From Peribacillus muralis (lineage in GTDB: Bacteria; Bacillota; Bacilli; Bacillales; DSM-1321), in NCBI RefSeq assembly GCF_001439925.1, contig NZ_LMBV01000003.1:283334-347333 (forward strand): 64,000 bases of DNA, read 5' to 3'. The position numbers and the translations under genes are program-made. The notes below the pieces were generated by a model. The model searched no databases and was not told the DNA's origin. It saw only the letters and a list, made by a program, of their open reading frames with translations. Below, one piece after another: positions 25,997 through 34,870 of this stretch. Every line of letters starts with the position of its first letter. The stretch's first letter is position 1.

Positions 25997-27109
25997 ATGT
26001 ATAAAACTGAAACATATCTTGCGCAATTAGGAAATCGCAGTGAAACAACGACAGGAGCGGTCAATCCTCCCGTCTACTTCTCTACAGCTTTTCGTCACGA
26101 AGGAATTGGCCAATCAACTGGATTCGATTATATAAGGACAGGTAATCCGACACGCCAATTATTGGAACGATCGATTGCCGATCTCGAAAAAGGCGACCAA
26201 GGATATGCCTGCAGTTCAGGAATGGCCGCCATTTCCACGATATTGGCATTATTCAAATCTGGTGATGCATGGATAGTCAGTGAAGATCTTTATGGCGGTA
26301 CATATCGTCTGCTGGAACAAGGCTTTAAGAAATGGGGATTACACTGTGACTATGTAAACACTTGTTGTTTGGAGGATATTGAAAATGCCATCACTCCTCA
26401 CACGAAAGCCATCTTCATCGAAACTCCCACTAACCCTCTTATGCAGCAAACGGACATTGCCGCCGTTGCCGCACTGGCAAAACGATTCAATGTATTGTTA
26501 ATTGTTGATAACACTTTTTATACGCCTCTTATTCAGCAACCCATCCTGCTTGGCGCGGATATCGTGATTCACAGTGCAACCAAGTATCTTGGTGGTCATA
26601 ATGATGTACTCGCCGGACTGATTGTGGCTAGTGGGCATGAATTATGTGAATCTCTCGCCTTTCATCATAATGGCACTGGCGCTGTGTTGAGTCCCTTCGA
26701 TTCTTGGCTGTTGATGAGGGGCATGAAGACTCTGGCACTTCGGATGGAACGCCATGAAAAGAATGCGAAGATACTTGTAGATTACTTATTGGAACATGAT
26801 TGTGTTACGGATGTATTATATCCCGGAAGGGGCGGCATGATTTCATTCCGTATCATTGATGAAGCGGCGGTCAACCCATTTTTACAATCGCTCTCATTAA
26901 TCTCTTTTGCGGAAAGCCTTGGCGGAGTTGAAAGCTTCATCACCTATCCCGCCACACAAACACATGCCGATATTCCGCTTGAAGTCAGGACGGCAAACGG
27001 GGTTTGTAATCGCCTGCTCCGCTTCTCCGTTGGCATCGAGGATAGCGGTGATTTGATTTCTGACTTGCAGCAAGCATTCGCACAGGTAAAAAGGGAGGCG
27101 CTACGATGA
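25997..27109 (+). CDS. metI: MetI, cystathionine gamma-synthase/O-acetylhomoserine thiolyase
   Basis: A 370-residue Cys/Met-metabolism PLP enzyme matching B. subtilis MetI in length and context. It joins an activated homoserine with cysteine (or sulfide). The PLP lysine is in HSATKYLGGH; the YxR cofactor segment is FDYIRTGNPTRQLLE; SSGMAAIST binds the phosphate. AAAAGGAG precedes the ATG. It is first gene of a SAM-riboswitch operon and overlaps metC by 4 nt. Confidence 0.92.
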   Translation: MYKTETYLAQLGNRSETTTGAVNPPVYFSTAFRHEGIGQSTGFDYIRTGNPTRQLLERSIADLEKGDQGYACSSGMAAISTILALFKSGDAWIVSEDLYGGTYRLLEQGFKKWGLHCDYVNTCCLEDIENAITPHTKAIFIETPTNPLMQQTDIAAVAALAKRFNVLLIVDNTFYTPLIQQPILLGADIVIHSATKYLGGHNDVLAGLIVASGHELCESLAFHHNGTGAVLSPFDSWLLMRGMKTLALRMERHEKNAKILVDYLLEHDCVTDVLYPGRGGMISFRIIDEAAVNPFLQSLSLISFAESLGGVESFITYPATQTHADIPLEVRTANGVCNRLLRFSVGIEDSGDLISDLQQAFAQVKREALR

Positions 27110-28287
27110 CGGAACATGATTTTAGCTTCGAAACCAAATTACTTCATAATCAGCATAAATTCGATCCGGCAACGGGCGGTGTGTGCGTACCCATTCAACA
27201 TGCATCGACTTTCCATCAATCCGATATCGATCAATTCGGCAAATATGATTACAGCCGAAGCGGAAATCCGACTCGCGAGGCCTTGGAAGAGATCATTGCC
27301 GAACTTGAAGAAGGCACACATGGCTTTGCCTTTTCTTCAGGTATGGCAGCCATTTCAACTGCTTTTCTGCTGTTATCTGCCGGGGACCATATCATCATTT
27401 CCGAAGATGTGTACGGGGGAACGTTCAGGATGGTCACCACTGTACTGAGCCGTTTCAATATTGAGCATACTTTCGTTGATATGACGGACCTTGAAAGCAT
27501 TGAGGCTGCCGTTCAGCCAAATACGAGGGCCATTTACATCGAAACGCCTTCAAATCCATTGCTGAAAGTGACGGATATTTCTGCCGTATGTGATATCGCC
27601 AAAAAAATTGGTGCCTTAAGCTTTGTCGATAATACATTCTTGACACCGGCACTGCAAAAGCCTTTGAAACTTGGGGCTGATATCGTCCTTCATAGTGCGA
27701 CGAAATTCTTATCCGGACATAGTGATGTAGTAGCGGGGCTTGCAGTGGTGAAGGATCCTGAATTGGCGCAAAGACTCGGTGCCCTCCAAAACTCCTTTGG
27801 AGCTGTACTTGGCGTTCAGGACGCCTGGCTTGTCATGAGAGGACTGAAAACCTTGTCGGTAAGAATGGAGCACTCCCAAAAAGGAGCAGAAAAAATTGCT
27901 GCCTACTTGGAGAACCATCACTTAGTGAAAAAGGTTTATTATCCTGGACTCGCCGATCATCCACAGCATGCCATCCAGAAAGGTCAATCGCTTGGTGCAG
28001 GCGCGGTCCTGTCATTTGAATTGGCAAGCGAGGAAATTTTCCGCTCCTTCGTGAACACTGTTGAACTTCCTGTTTTTGCTGTAAGTCTTGGAGCTGTCGA
28101 ATCAATCTTATCGTACCCGGCTAAAATGTCACATGCTGCGATGCCTGCAGATGAAAGGGAAAAGCGGGGCATATCCAACAGCCTGCTTCGTCTCTCGGTC
28201 GGACTTGAAAACCCGGACGATTTGATCAAGGATTTCGATGCCGCCCTTATAACCATTCCCAAAGGGGAAGTTCTTGCTGCAAAATAA
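27106..28287 (+). CDS. metC: MetC, cystathionine beta-lyase
   Basis: A 393-residue PLP enzyme, the partner of MetI. It cleaves cystathionine to homocysteine. PLP lysine in HSATKFLSGH, YDYSRSGNPTREALE and SSGMAAISTAF are visible; the sequence is about the size of B. subtilis MetC (390). The start ATG overlaps the metI stop (ATGA), so the two steps of transsulfuration are translationally coupled under SAM control. Confidence 0.92.
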   Translation: MTEHDFSFETKLLHNQHKFDPATGGVCVPIQHASTFHQSDIDQFGKYDYSRSGNPTREALEEIIAELEEGTHGFAFSSGMAAISTAFLLLSAGDHIIISEDVYGGTFRMVTTVLSRFNIEHTFVDMTDLESIEAAVQPNTRAIYIETPSNPLLKVTDISAVCDIAKKIGALSFVDNTFLTPALQKPLKLGADIVLHSATKFLSGHSDVVAGLAVVKDPELAQRLGALQNSFGAVLGVQDAWLVMRGLKTLSVRMEHSQKGAEKIAAYLENHHLVKKVYYPGLADHPQHAIQKGQSLGAGAVLSFELASEEIFRSFVNTVELPVFAVSLGAVESILSYPAKMSHAAMPADEREKRGISNSLLRLSVGLENPDDLIKDFDAALITIPKGEVLAAK

Positions 28288-28349
28288 TGAAAGAATGGTT
28301 GGCACCTATTTTCATGGAAGCCCTTTGTTTCATTCCAATACAAGTAATA

Positions 28350-28375
28350 AGGACCATCGAGTGATCGATGGTCCT
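28350..28375. terminator. Hairpin between metC and rpmE2
   Basis: Perfect 11-bp stem AGGACCATCGA/TCGATGGTCCT with a GTGA loop between convergent genes; weak T-tracts on both strands. Confidence 0.65.
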
Positions 28376-28379
28376 GCTA

Positions 28380-28628
28380 TCATTTCTTCCTATTATATTT
28401 TTCCAGAAAGCGATCCACTCGTCCGCCTTTTTCAGCGAACTTTTGTTTCCCTGTATAAAAAGGATGCGTATCTGAACTTATCTCGACTTTTAATAATGGA
28501 TACGTTTGACCGTCTTCCCACTGAATCGATTCGTTTGACGTTTTCGTGGACCCAGTAAAAAATTTATATCCGCTGTTCGTATCCATAAATACTACTTGTT
28601 GATAATCAGGATGAATATTTTGTTTCAC
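28380..28628 (-). CDS. rpmE2: Ribosomal protein L31 type B (zinc-independent)
   Basis: An 82-residue L31 paralogue of the C-minus type: it has the L31 pattern ([34 protein letters not shown]) but none of the cysteines that bind zinc in L31 type A. Such forms replace the zinc protein during zinc limitation, freeing zinc from ribosomes. The GTG at 28628 follows AGGTGATAATA; the frame could begin at a GTG at 28637, but AGGTG would then overlap it. A Zur operator lies just upstream. Confidence 0.9.
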   Translation of the reverse strand: MKQNIHPDYQQVVFMDTNSGYKFFTGSTKTSNESIQWEDGQTYPLLKVEISSDTHPFYTGKQKFAEKGGRVDRFLEKYNRKK

Positions 28629-28662
28629 TATTATCACCTCATTGTTAGGATAACACTATCTT

Positions 28663-28683
28663 AAACGTAATGATTACTATTAT
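28663..28683 (-). promoter_or_regulatory. Zur box upstream of rpmE2
   Basis: AAACGTAATGATTACTATTA contains ACGTAATGATTACTA, matching the Bacillus Zur 7-1-7 palindrome TCGTAATNATTACGA at 13 of 15 positions. It lies about 35-55 bp before the rpmE2 start, where zinc-loaded Zur would block transcription. Confidence 0.75.
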
Positions 28684-28687
28684 CAAC

Positions 28688-28731
28688 AAAAATGCTTGGG
28701 TGGTCAAAATTGGCCCACCCAAGCATTTTTT
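28688..28731 (-). terminator. Terminator of bmrC-bmrD
   Basis: Stem AAAAATGCTTGGGTGG with its complement CCACCCAAGCATTTTT around a 10-nt loop, T-tracts on both strands. It ends the transporter operon just before the Zur box of the next gene. Confidence 0.9.
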
Positions 28732-28757
28732 CATCTCAATGATTACGCTTATTCATT

Positions 28758-30776
28758 TCAACCTGTCATCCCTTTTTGCGGACCAATCTGCAGTTCATAC
28801 ATTTGGTAGTACTTCCCTCTTAATTCCATTAACTCCTCGTGTGTGCCTTTCTCGGTGATCCTTCCTTTATCAAGGACAAGAATTTGATCGGCATTTTTGA
28901 TCGTGGAAAGTCGATGTGCAATGATGAAGGTCGTTCTTCCCCTTTTCAGCACGTCCATCCCCCGCTGAATTATTGCCTCCGTTTCAGTGTCAATGCTTGC
29001 TGTCGCCTCATCCAAAATCAATATCGCCGGATTGAATGCTAGAGCACGGGCAAAAGAGATTAGCTGCCGCTGTCCGGAAGACAGCGTTCCCCCTTTTTCA
29101 ATAACCGGTTCATCCAACCCTAAAGGAAGATGCTTCAGCACTTTGTCCCCGCCAACATCCTTTAATGACTTTTCAACCATTTCCCTCGTAATGCCGTTAT
29201 GATCGAGGCTAATATTGGATGCGATGGTGCCAGTGAATAAATAGGGATCTTGAAGGACGATTCCCATATGCTCCCTGAGTGTTTGATGAGGGATATCCAA
29301 TATATCTCTTCCATCTATTTTGATTTTCCCTTCACTGCTATCATAAAAACGGAACAATAAATTCATTATCGAACTTTTACCTGAGCCTGTATGCCCGACC
29401 AAGGCGACCGTTTCCCCTTGCTTAGCTGAGAAGGTAATGTCTTTTAACACATATTCATTTTCCTTATAACCAAAAGAAACATGTTCGAATTCTACATTTC
29501 CCTTGTATCTGGTTATGCTTTCATCACTGACTGCCACCCCCTGCTCATCCATTAAGCTGAATGCCCGCTCCCCTGCAACAAGTGCCTGTTCGAGGTTGGC
29601 GAATTGATTAACGATTCCGTGAAGTGGATGGAGCAGCCGGCTGATCAAATCGACGATGGCATACATCATCCCTAAAGAAATGGCGGAGCTCGCGGTTAGG
29701 GACATCCCACCGAAATACCAGACAAATGCAATTAACGCCAAAACCTTAATGACACCGATCAAGTTTCCGCCTGTCAATGAATTTAAATGCAGCATTTTAT
29801 TTTGATAGGAATAATGCTCCCGGTTCAAATTCTCAAAGGATTGCTTCGTCTCCTTTTCACGTCCAAATGCCTGGATGATGCTCATTCCAGAAATCGATTC
29901 ATTAATCATGCCATTGATGTCACTTATCCGTTCCCGTATGATGTGATTGTACTTCGAGGCGAATTTACGATAAACTTTCGTCCAGATAACGATGATTGGA
30001 ATAAGTAAAAGGCCCATCATTCCTGCACGTGCATCCAGAATGAACAAAGCGATGAGAACCCCGAAGATATTGATCGTGCTCGAAAAGAAGTTGGCGAGCA
30101 CCGTTACATACAATTCCCTGATCGCCTCTGTATCGTTAGTGACCCGGGCTACCACTTTCCCCGCTGGCATATTATCGAAATACCGGATCGGTAAACGGGA
30201 AATATGCGTGAAAATATCGTTTCGCATTCTTTGAATGATCCGGTTTGCCGCTTTCTGTAGATAGAAACTTTGCCCATATTGAAAGATCGAAGAAATGATC
30301 ACAAGCCCAAAGTAAAAAGCGACTAGCTTTATGATGCGTGGAATTTCAGGCTGGTAAAATCCCATCACTTCCTGACTCGTCAATTTCACTATTTGAGCTT
30401 GGTGCTCATCCCCGTCTTTGTTGATGATTAACGTTTGGTTTTCCAAAGTTCTGCGCCCATCCGTAGGTACAGCTTCATTAACGAAAACAAATTGATTGCC
30501 CACCTGGAACACGTGGACTTCCCTGCCTTTCTTCTCCCCTTCCGTAAAGTAATCCGCACGTTTATACCAATTTTCATTATACTTAACCGCATCTTTTCCT
30601 TTTTCCGTTTCATACCAGGACGTTTCGATGCCGAGGATATGTGAATCGATGATTTTTTTTGCAACGAACGGGCCCGTCAAATCGGCTGCTACCGAAAGCG
30701 CCAGCATGATCAAGGCGCAAATGATCAATTTTTTATAAAGGGCAGCATAATGAAATAGTTTCTTCACGACCGTCAT
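28758..30776 (-). CDS. bmrD: BmrD (YheH), multidrug ABC exporter half with canonical site
   Basis: A 672-residue ABC exporter half-transporter, close in length to B. subtilis BmrD (673). Residues ~1-40 hold TM1, then a ~100-residue extracytoplasmic insert (about 50-150, highly charged), then TM2-6, and the nucleotide-binding domain from ~430. Walker A is GHTGSGKSS; signature LSSGQRQLISFARAL; Walker B ILILDEATASIDTETE with the catalytic Glu; H-loop IIAHRLSTI. The start overlaps the bmrC stop by 4 nt. In the BmrCD heterodimer this subunit carries the catalytically competent Walker B Glu. Confidence 0.88.
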   Translation of the reverse strand: MTVVKKLFHYAALYKKLIICALIMLALSVAADLTGPFVAKKIIDSHILGIETSWYETEKGKDAVKYNENWYKRADYFTEGEKKGREVHVFQVGNQFVFVNEAVPTDGRRTLENQTLIINKDGDEHQAQIVKLTSQEVMGFYQPEIPRIIKLVAFYFGLVIISSIFQYGQSFYLQKAANRIIQRMRNDIFTHISRLPIRYFDNMPAGKVVARVTNDTEAIRELYVTVLANFFSSTINIFGVLIALFILDARAGMMGLLLIPIIVIWTKVYRKFASKYNHIIRERISDINGMINESISGMSIIQAFGREKETKQSFENLNREHYSYQNKMLHLNSLTGGNLIGVIKVLALIAFVWYFGGMSLTASSAISLGMMYAIVDLISRLLHPLHGIVNQFANLEQALVAGERAFSLMDEQGVAVSDESITRYKGNVEFEHVSFGYKENEYVLKDITFSAKQGETVALVGHTGSGKSSIMNLLFRFYDSSEGKIKIDGRDILDIPHQTLREHMGIVLQDPYLFTGTIASNISLDHNGITREMVEKSLKDVGGDKVLKHLPLGLDEPVIEKGGTLSSGQRQLISFARALAFNPAILILDEATASIDTETEAIIQRGMDVLKRGRTTFIIAHRLSTIKNADQILVLDKGRITEKGTHEELMELRGKYYQMYELQIGPQKGMTG

Positions 30777-32524
30777 GCCCTCACCTCCGTTCCTTCGTCA
30801 ACCTGCTGCCGCTCATATTGCTCCCTATACCAGCCATCATTCTGAAGTAAGTCCGCATGAGTACCCTCTTCGATGATCTTTCCGCTGTCCAAAACGATAA
30901 TTGTATCCGCGTGCTGCACGGCTGATAAGCGATGCGTCGTGATGATGGTTGTTTTCCCTGCCCGTTCATTTTGGATGTTTTCGATGATCGTCGTTTCGGT
31001 TTTGGCATCCACGGCTGATAAGGAATCATCCAAGATAAGAATCTGCGGATTTTTGATCAAGGCCCTTGCAATCGATATCCTCTGCTTTTGACCTCCAGAA
31101 AGGGCAACACCCTTTTCACCAACGAGCGTCTCAAGCCGATCAGGCAGCATCATGACGTCCTTCTCAAAATCGGCAAGCCTGATTGCTTCAGCCAGTTCTT
31201 CTTCAGAAGCATTCATTTTTCCGAATAAAATATTTTCCCGCACAGACCGTGAGAATAAAAAATGGTCTTGAGGAACATAACCGATCATCGAGCGAATTTG
31301 TTCAAGATCCAATTGCTCCAACGGTATGCCGGCAAAAGAGATCTTCCCTTTACCTAAAGGATATTCCCTGAGCAATTGCTTCACAAAGGTCGTTTTTCCA
31401 CTTCCCGTTTTTCCAACGATCCCTAGCGTTTGCCCACGTTCAAGGTGCACGGATATATTGGATAGATTCACTACTGATGAAGATGGATATGTAAAAAACA
31501 CTTGTTGAAAAGAGATATCTTCCGGGTTCGGAATACTCTCCAGCCCCAATGGGTTTTTTACATCCCTTTCATATGAAAGCGTATCTTGAACTCGGTCAAG
31601 CGAAGCATTTCCCCTTTGCATGACATTGATCAGCTCACCCACCGCGATCATCGGCCAAATTAACATGCCAAGGTACACATTGAACGACACAAGGCCGCCA
31701 AGAGTTATCGACTGCTGGAAAACAAGATAGGCCCCATAGCCTAACCCGATTAAATAGCTGATGCCGATGATGATTGAAATCGTTGGATCAAAGAGGGCAT
31801 CAATTCTTGCCACAGCAAGGTTTTTGCGATAGACATCCTCTGTCATTTCATCAAATCTTTTTTCATCCTCCCGCTCCTGGACATAGGCGCGGATGACACG
31901 GACACCGGAAATCGATTCCAGGACCTTGTCATTTAACGTACCGAATGCTTCCTGTGCATCCGTAAAGCGCTTATATATTTTCTTCACGTAGATTTGCATC
32001 ATTACTGCCATGATCGGCAGCGGCAGAACCGCCGCAATCGTCAACTCCCAGCTGATGGTTACACCCATCATGACCACGACCGTAATGGTGAACAGCACCG
32101 AGTCAACAAGGGTCAATATCCCAAAACCAGCTGTAAGCGAAATTGCTTTTAAATCATTGGTAGCCCTCGCCATTAAATCCCCTGTCCGGTTTTTCTCATA
32201 AAATGTCGGCGTCATCTTCAGTAAATGACCCATGAACCCTGACCTTAATTTTCGTTCAACCAAGTTTCCGCCGCCGAATAACAGATAACTCCATATATAC
32301 CCAAACAGGTAGCTACCACACAGCACCAGCAGCAAATACATAACATATTTCATGATTGCATCCTGAGACATGTTGCCATTGTTCATATCATCGATGGCGT
32401 TCCCGACGAGCTTTGGCGGAATAACCTCCAAAATATTCACCAGGCATAGAAATAAAATCGCCCAGGTATAACGCTGCCACTGTTCTTTAAAGAACCAGGA
32501 CAGCTTCTTGAAAATTGCAAACAT
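30773..32524 (-). CDS. bmrC: BmrC (YheI), multidrug ABC exporter half with degenerate site
   Basis: A 583-residue ABC exporter half (B. subtilis BmrC is 585). Six TM segments precede the nucleotide-binding domain at ~340. Walker A GKTGSGKTT, signature LSGGQKQRISIARAL, and Walker B ILILDDSLSAVDAKTE in which Asp replaces the catalytic Glu, the mark of the degenerate site of heterodimeric exporters. H-loop ITTHRLSAV is intact. The gene is preceded by AAGGGAGGGGAATCG and, further up, by a leader peptide and hairpins suggesting ribosome-mediated attenuation as in B. subtilis bmrBCD. Confidence 0.88.
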   Translation of the reverse strand: MFAIFKKLSWFFKEQWQRYTWAILFLCLVNILEVIPPKLVGNAIDDMNNGNMSQDAIMKYVMYLLLVLCGSYLFGYIWSYLLFGGGNLVERKLRSGFMGHLLKMTPTFYEKNRTGDLMARATNDLKAISLTAGFGILTLVDSVLFTITVVVMMGVTISWELTIAAVLPLPIMAVMMQIYVKKIYKRFTDAQEAFGTLNDKVLESISGVRVIRAYVQEREDEKRFDEMTEDVYRKNLAVARIDALFDPTISIIIGISYLIGLGYGAYLVFQQSITLGGLVSFNVYLGMLIWPMIAVGELINVMQRGNASLDRVQDTLSYERDVKNPLGLESIPNPEDISFQQVFFTYPSSSVVNLSNISVHLERGQTLGIVGKTGSGKTTFVKQLLREYPLGKGKISFAGIPLEQLDLEQIRSMIGYVPQDHFLFSRSVRENILFGKMNASEEELAEAIRLADFEKDVMMLPDRLETLVGEKGVALSGGQKQRISIARALIKNPQILILDDSLSAVDAKTETTIIENIQNERAGKTTIITTHRLSAVQHADTIIVLDSGKIIEEGTHADLLQNDGWYREQYERQQVDEGTEVRA

Positions 32525-32685
32525 CGATTCCCCTCCCTTTTGTTCAAATCTGTTTTCTCTTCGCTAACCGCTTTCTGGATCTCCTGGCTGCTGGATGACT
32601 CCGAAATTATTTTGTCTCATTCATATTTCCCCCTATCTATCATATGGAAAGGATGCTAATGCTCCTCAAATCCCCAATGCCAAAG

Positions 32686-32715
32686 AGCCTCCGCCAATTA
32701 GCGGAAGCTTTTTTT
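32686..32715 (+). terminator. Plus-strand terminator inside the bmrC leader
   Basis: AGCCTCCGC pairs with GCGGAAGCT (one mismatch) around a 6-nt loop, followed on the plus strand by seven T. On the minus strand (sense for bmrC) the hairpin is followed only by CTTTGG. It could be an antisense stop or part of the attenuator folding. Confidence 0.55.
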
Positions 32716-32741
32716 AGATGCGTAAGAGAACACATATAAAG

Positions 32742-32772
32742 GCGCAGGCCGCAAAAAATCCACAACCTGCGC
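32742..32772 (-). promoter_or_regulatory. Attenuator-like hairpin after leader peptide
   Basis: On the minus strand GCGCAGG, a ~17-nt loop containing TTTTTT, and CCTGCGC form a hairpin about 38 nt after the leader-peptide stop, followed by CTTTATATG. Its place suits ribosome-dependent control of read-through into bmrC. Confidence 0.45.
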
Positions 32773-32809
32773 TTGAAAATGATTAATGAGCTTCATTTTG
32801 ATCATGTGT

Positions 32810-32890
32810 CTAGAAAGACGTATAATCAGGGCAGGCGGACGCATGAAAATATTCAATTTTAGCTTTTATTTGCTTATTTGATTTAGTCAT
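32810..32890 (-). CDS. Leader peptide upstream of bmrC (bmrB-like)
   Basis: A 26-residue reading frame starting at ATG 32890, preceded 7 nt upstream by a strong AAGGAGG. The peptide begins MTKSNKQIKAKIEYFH and ends CPDYTSF. It lies about 45 nt after a consensus promoter start and upstream of two hairpins and bmrC. B. subtilis bmrB encodes a longer (54-residue) leader that mediates antibiotic-induced ribosome stalling; homology was not tested. The coding signal (ribosome site, promoter distance, hairpins) is good for so short a gene. Confidence 0.65.
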   Translation of the reverse strand: MTKSNKQIKAKIEYFHASACPDYTSF

Positions 32891-32941
32891 GACGTTCGCC
32901 TCCTTCCTCATTAATAATGGTAATTTTTAACTCGTGTTTAA

Positions 32942-32970
32942 AGATTACTACGTGAGTATATTTTTGTCAA
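32942..32970 (-). promoter_or_regulatory. Promoter of the leader-bmrC-bmrD transcript
   Basis: On the minus strand TTGACA (32965-32970), 17-bp spacer, TAATCT (32942-32947). It lies about 50-80 bp before the leader peptide start. Confidence 0.55.
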
Positions 32971-32989
32971 TTGTGACTTTTCTAGATTA

Positions 32990-33017
32990 TTGCTGACTAA
33001 TCCTTTATTCTTATAAG
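32990..33017 (+). promoter_or_regulatory. Promoter of small membrane protein gene
   Basis: TTGCTG at 32990-32995, 16-bp spacer, TATAAG at 33012-33017, 28 bp before the start at 33045. It is back to back with the bmr promoter. Confidence 0.5.
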
Positions 33018-33044
33018 AATGACATTACATAAGGAGGTTTTAGT

Positions 33045-33218
33045 ATGGATTGGAGAAAATATATACTCCTGGCGGTTCCGTTCCTATTTCTGGCCATTTT
33101 CATCTTATTCGCCGTACCGCTTCAATATAGGCCGTTATCTTTCATTCCCGTGTTACTTTTCTGGATAGTTTATTATATTTTATTGAACAGGGAAAAGAAG
33201 AAGAAAAATAAAAGATGA
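33045..33218 (+). CDS. 57-residue membrane protein
   Basis: A small protein with two predicted membrane segments (residues ~6-24, containing YILLAVPFLFLAIFILF, and ~31-47, containing SFIPVLLFWIVYYILL) and a basic tail REKKKKNKR. AAGGAGG lies 7 nt upstream of the ATG and a promoter lies before it. I do not recognise a family. The 106 nt before the next gene start is without an evident terminator, so it may be cotranscribed with the DUF2515 gene. Confidence 0.7.
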   Translation: MDWRKYILLAVPFLFLAIFILFAVPLQYRPLSFIPVLLFWIVYYILLNREKKKKNKR

Positions 33219-33323
33219 AGAAAAAATTTTCATAAGCAATCAATTTTAGGGCGTTGCAAATGCAAAGCCCCTTTCTTGACCGCGCTGCATATAATGATCG
33301 AAAAAACACTCGTGGTGATCCGT

Positions 33324-34439
33324 ATGTTCTCCCAATTTGTACAGAAGCTGTTAGCAACATCCCCTGTCAAAACGAAACCAATCATTGATTCTGAAAAATT
33401 CCGCCTGCTAAAAACTCAATTACAAAAAGAACTTTTTCAGCCTGACGAAGAGTCAAAGGTATTTTTTCCAGAGGAAGCCGCTCTTGTAAAAAGCATTCGG
33501 ACCGAAACGGCTGCCTTGAACCGTAATAATATAACGAGAACGCAAGCATATTTTGACTTTTACCATCGTAACCCAGAGGTTCATTGGGCGTTTTTGGCAC
33601 ATATGGTTTCGAGAAATGGGGGATACCATATGACCGACCTGAAAAGCTCGTCCATGACCCAGCTGCTTAGCCAAGCGGAACGGCAGAAGTTTTTCCTTTT
33701 CCTGGAACGTGCCAATTCAGCGATATTTGCCGATGCCTTTCCTCAGCTCCTTCTATATGAACAAACTAAACAAAAGGAGCTTCGATTAAAAAAGTATTTC
33801 CCCCTCTTCCATATATCAAGGTTCATGGCCCCTATTTGGGAATACTTCATAAATGAACCCCATTCGCCCCTTTTGACGACAGCCCTTATCATAAATGAGC
33901 AAAGAATGATTCAAGAACGGATATTAAATCGTACCCGTCATGGTGAAATCCTTTTAAGGCTCGATTTTCAGCTTCAAGAATTTCTAGGCTTCACAAATGT
34001 GATCTTCCCTTACGTAAATAAGCAAGACGGACTCCGTTCCTTAACTGGCCTTACCGTGGAACGCTTTGCCAATCCCCGACAGCGAATTGAAACGGGTAAA
34101 TTCCTATATGAGCTTCTTTTTCAGCACCCGTCTGTTTTTCATGGTGTTGAAGAATTTACAAACGATGTTTCACACACTGGCTCGAGAATGGATTACTGGG
34201 AAAGCATTTATTCCTCCGATGCATTTGCAAAAGATGATAAAGTCTATAGCCCTCTCCTTCAAGATGCATGGGCAGATCATACTTTCTTTCCTACCCCATC
34301 GATTGATTGGTATAAAAAAGAAAGCTTTATCGAGGATTTACAAAGCAAACCAATCATAAAAAAGGTGGATTTGACCAACAAGGTGCTCGAAAATGTCAAA
34401 CAACTCAAAGCCATCAACGAGCTGAAAGCCCTTTTCTAG
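33324..34439 (+). CDS. DUF2515 family protein (YppC-like)
   Basis: A 371-residue protein of the DUF2515 (YppC-like) family, function unknown. It is soluble, rich in aromatic residues, and contains NRNNITRTQAYFDFYHRNPEVHWAFLAHMVSRNGG in the first half (split here only for description: the conserved core is the TRTQAY and HMVSRNGG pair). The ATG at 33324 has GGTGAT 5 nt upstream; earlier in-frame starts lack a ribosome site. A conserved helical C-terminus ends KAINELKALF. Family assignment is from recall of the motif. Confidence 0.7.
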   Translation: MFSQFVQKLLATSPVKTKPIIDSEKFRLLKTQLQKELFQPDEESKVFFPEEAALVKSIRTETAALNRNNITRTQAYFDFYHRNPEVHWAFLAHMVSRNGGYHMTDLKSSSMTQLLSQAERQKFFLFLERANSAIFADAFPQLLLYEQTKQKELRLKKYFPLFHISRFMAPIWEYFINEPHSPLLTTALIINEQRMIQERILNRTRHGEILLRLDFQLQEFLGFTNVIFPYVNKQDGLRSLTGLTVERFANPRQRIETGKFLYELLFQHPSVFHGVEEFTNDVSHTGSRMDYWESIYSSDAFAKDDKVYSPLLQDAWADHTFFPTPSIDWYKKESFIEDLQSKPIIKKVDLTNKVLENVKQLKAINELKALF

Positions 34440-34516
34440 CAGAATCAAGCCTCTTACTTTGAATATCCCACCCTTCATTTGGCAAGAATGGTTAGCAAAA
34501 AGAATGGGTGAAGCAA

Positions 34517-34870
34517 ATGAGAGGCATCGTATTATTGAATCCGAACTATACGATCGGAGAATTACATATGACGGAAAGCTTTGCAATCCAAAAGATTGTG
34601 ACAGACAGATATTTGGAAGAAAACAATATTTCCCCGGTCATACTAAATCCTTATCAGCTCCATCTCTATTACACGATCCCGCATGAGCTGCTATCCAACT
34701 TACAGAATAAAAAAACCGATCAAATCGATTGCCTTGTGCTGCACTCTATCGAAACGATGGAACGTTTCATCTATATTTACCCAGAAAAATGGCTTGAGCT
34801 AAGAAGATATTTCAAAGAGATCATCAGTGTTTCCACTCCATCCCCCATCAAGAAATATGAAGCCAACTAA
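34517..34870 (+). CDS. Hypothetical protein
   Basis: A 117-residue protein I do not recognise. It begins MRGIVLLNPNYTIGELHMTESFA and is followed by helix-rich sequence (LNPYQLHLYYTIPHELLSNL). Predicted soluble. The ATG at 34517 follows GGGTGA by 5 nt; a GTG at 34508 is alternative. It starts 77 nt after the DUF2515 stop and may be cotranscribed. Confidence 0.6.
   Translation: MRGIVLLNPNYTIGELHMTESFAIQKIVTDRYLEENNISPVILNPYQLHLYYTIPHELLSNLQNKKTDQIDCLVLHSIETMERFIYIYPEKWLELRRYFKEIISVSTPSPIKKYEAN

Noticed and set aside
32525..32680. Protein-coding region between leader peptide and bmrC
   Set aside because: No open frame with ribosome site in the bmrC leader after the leader peptide.
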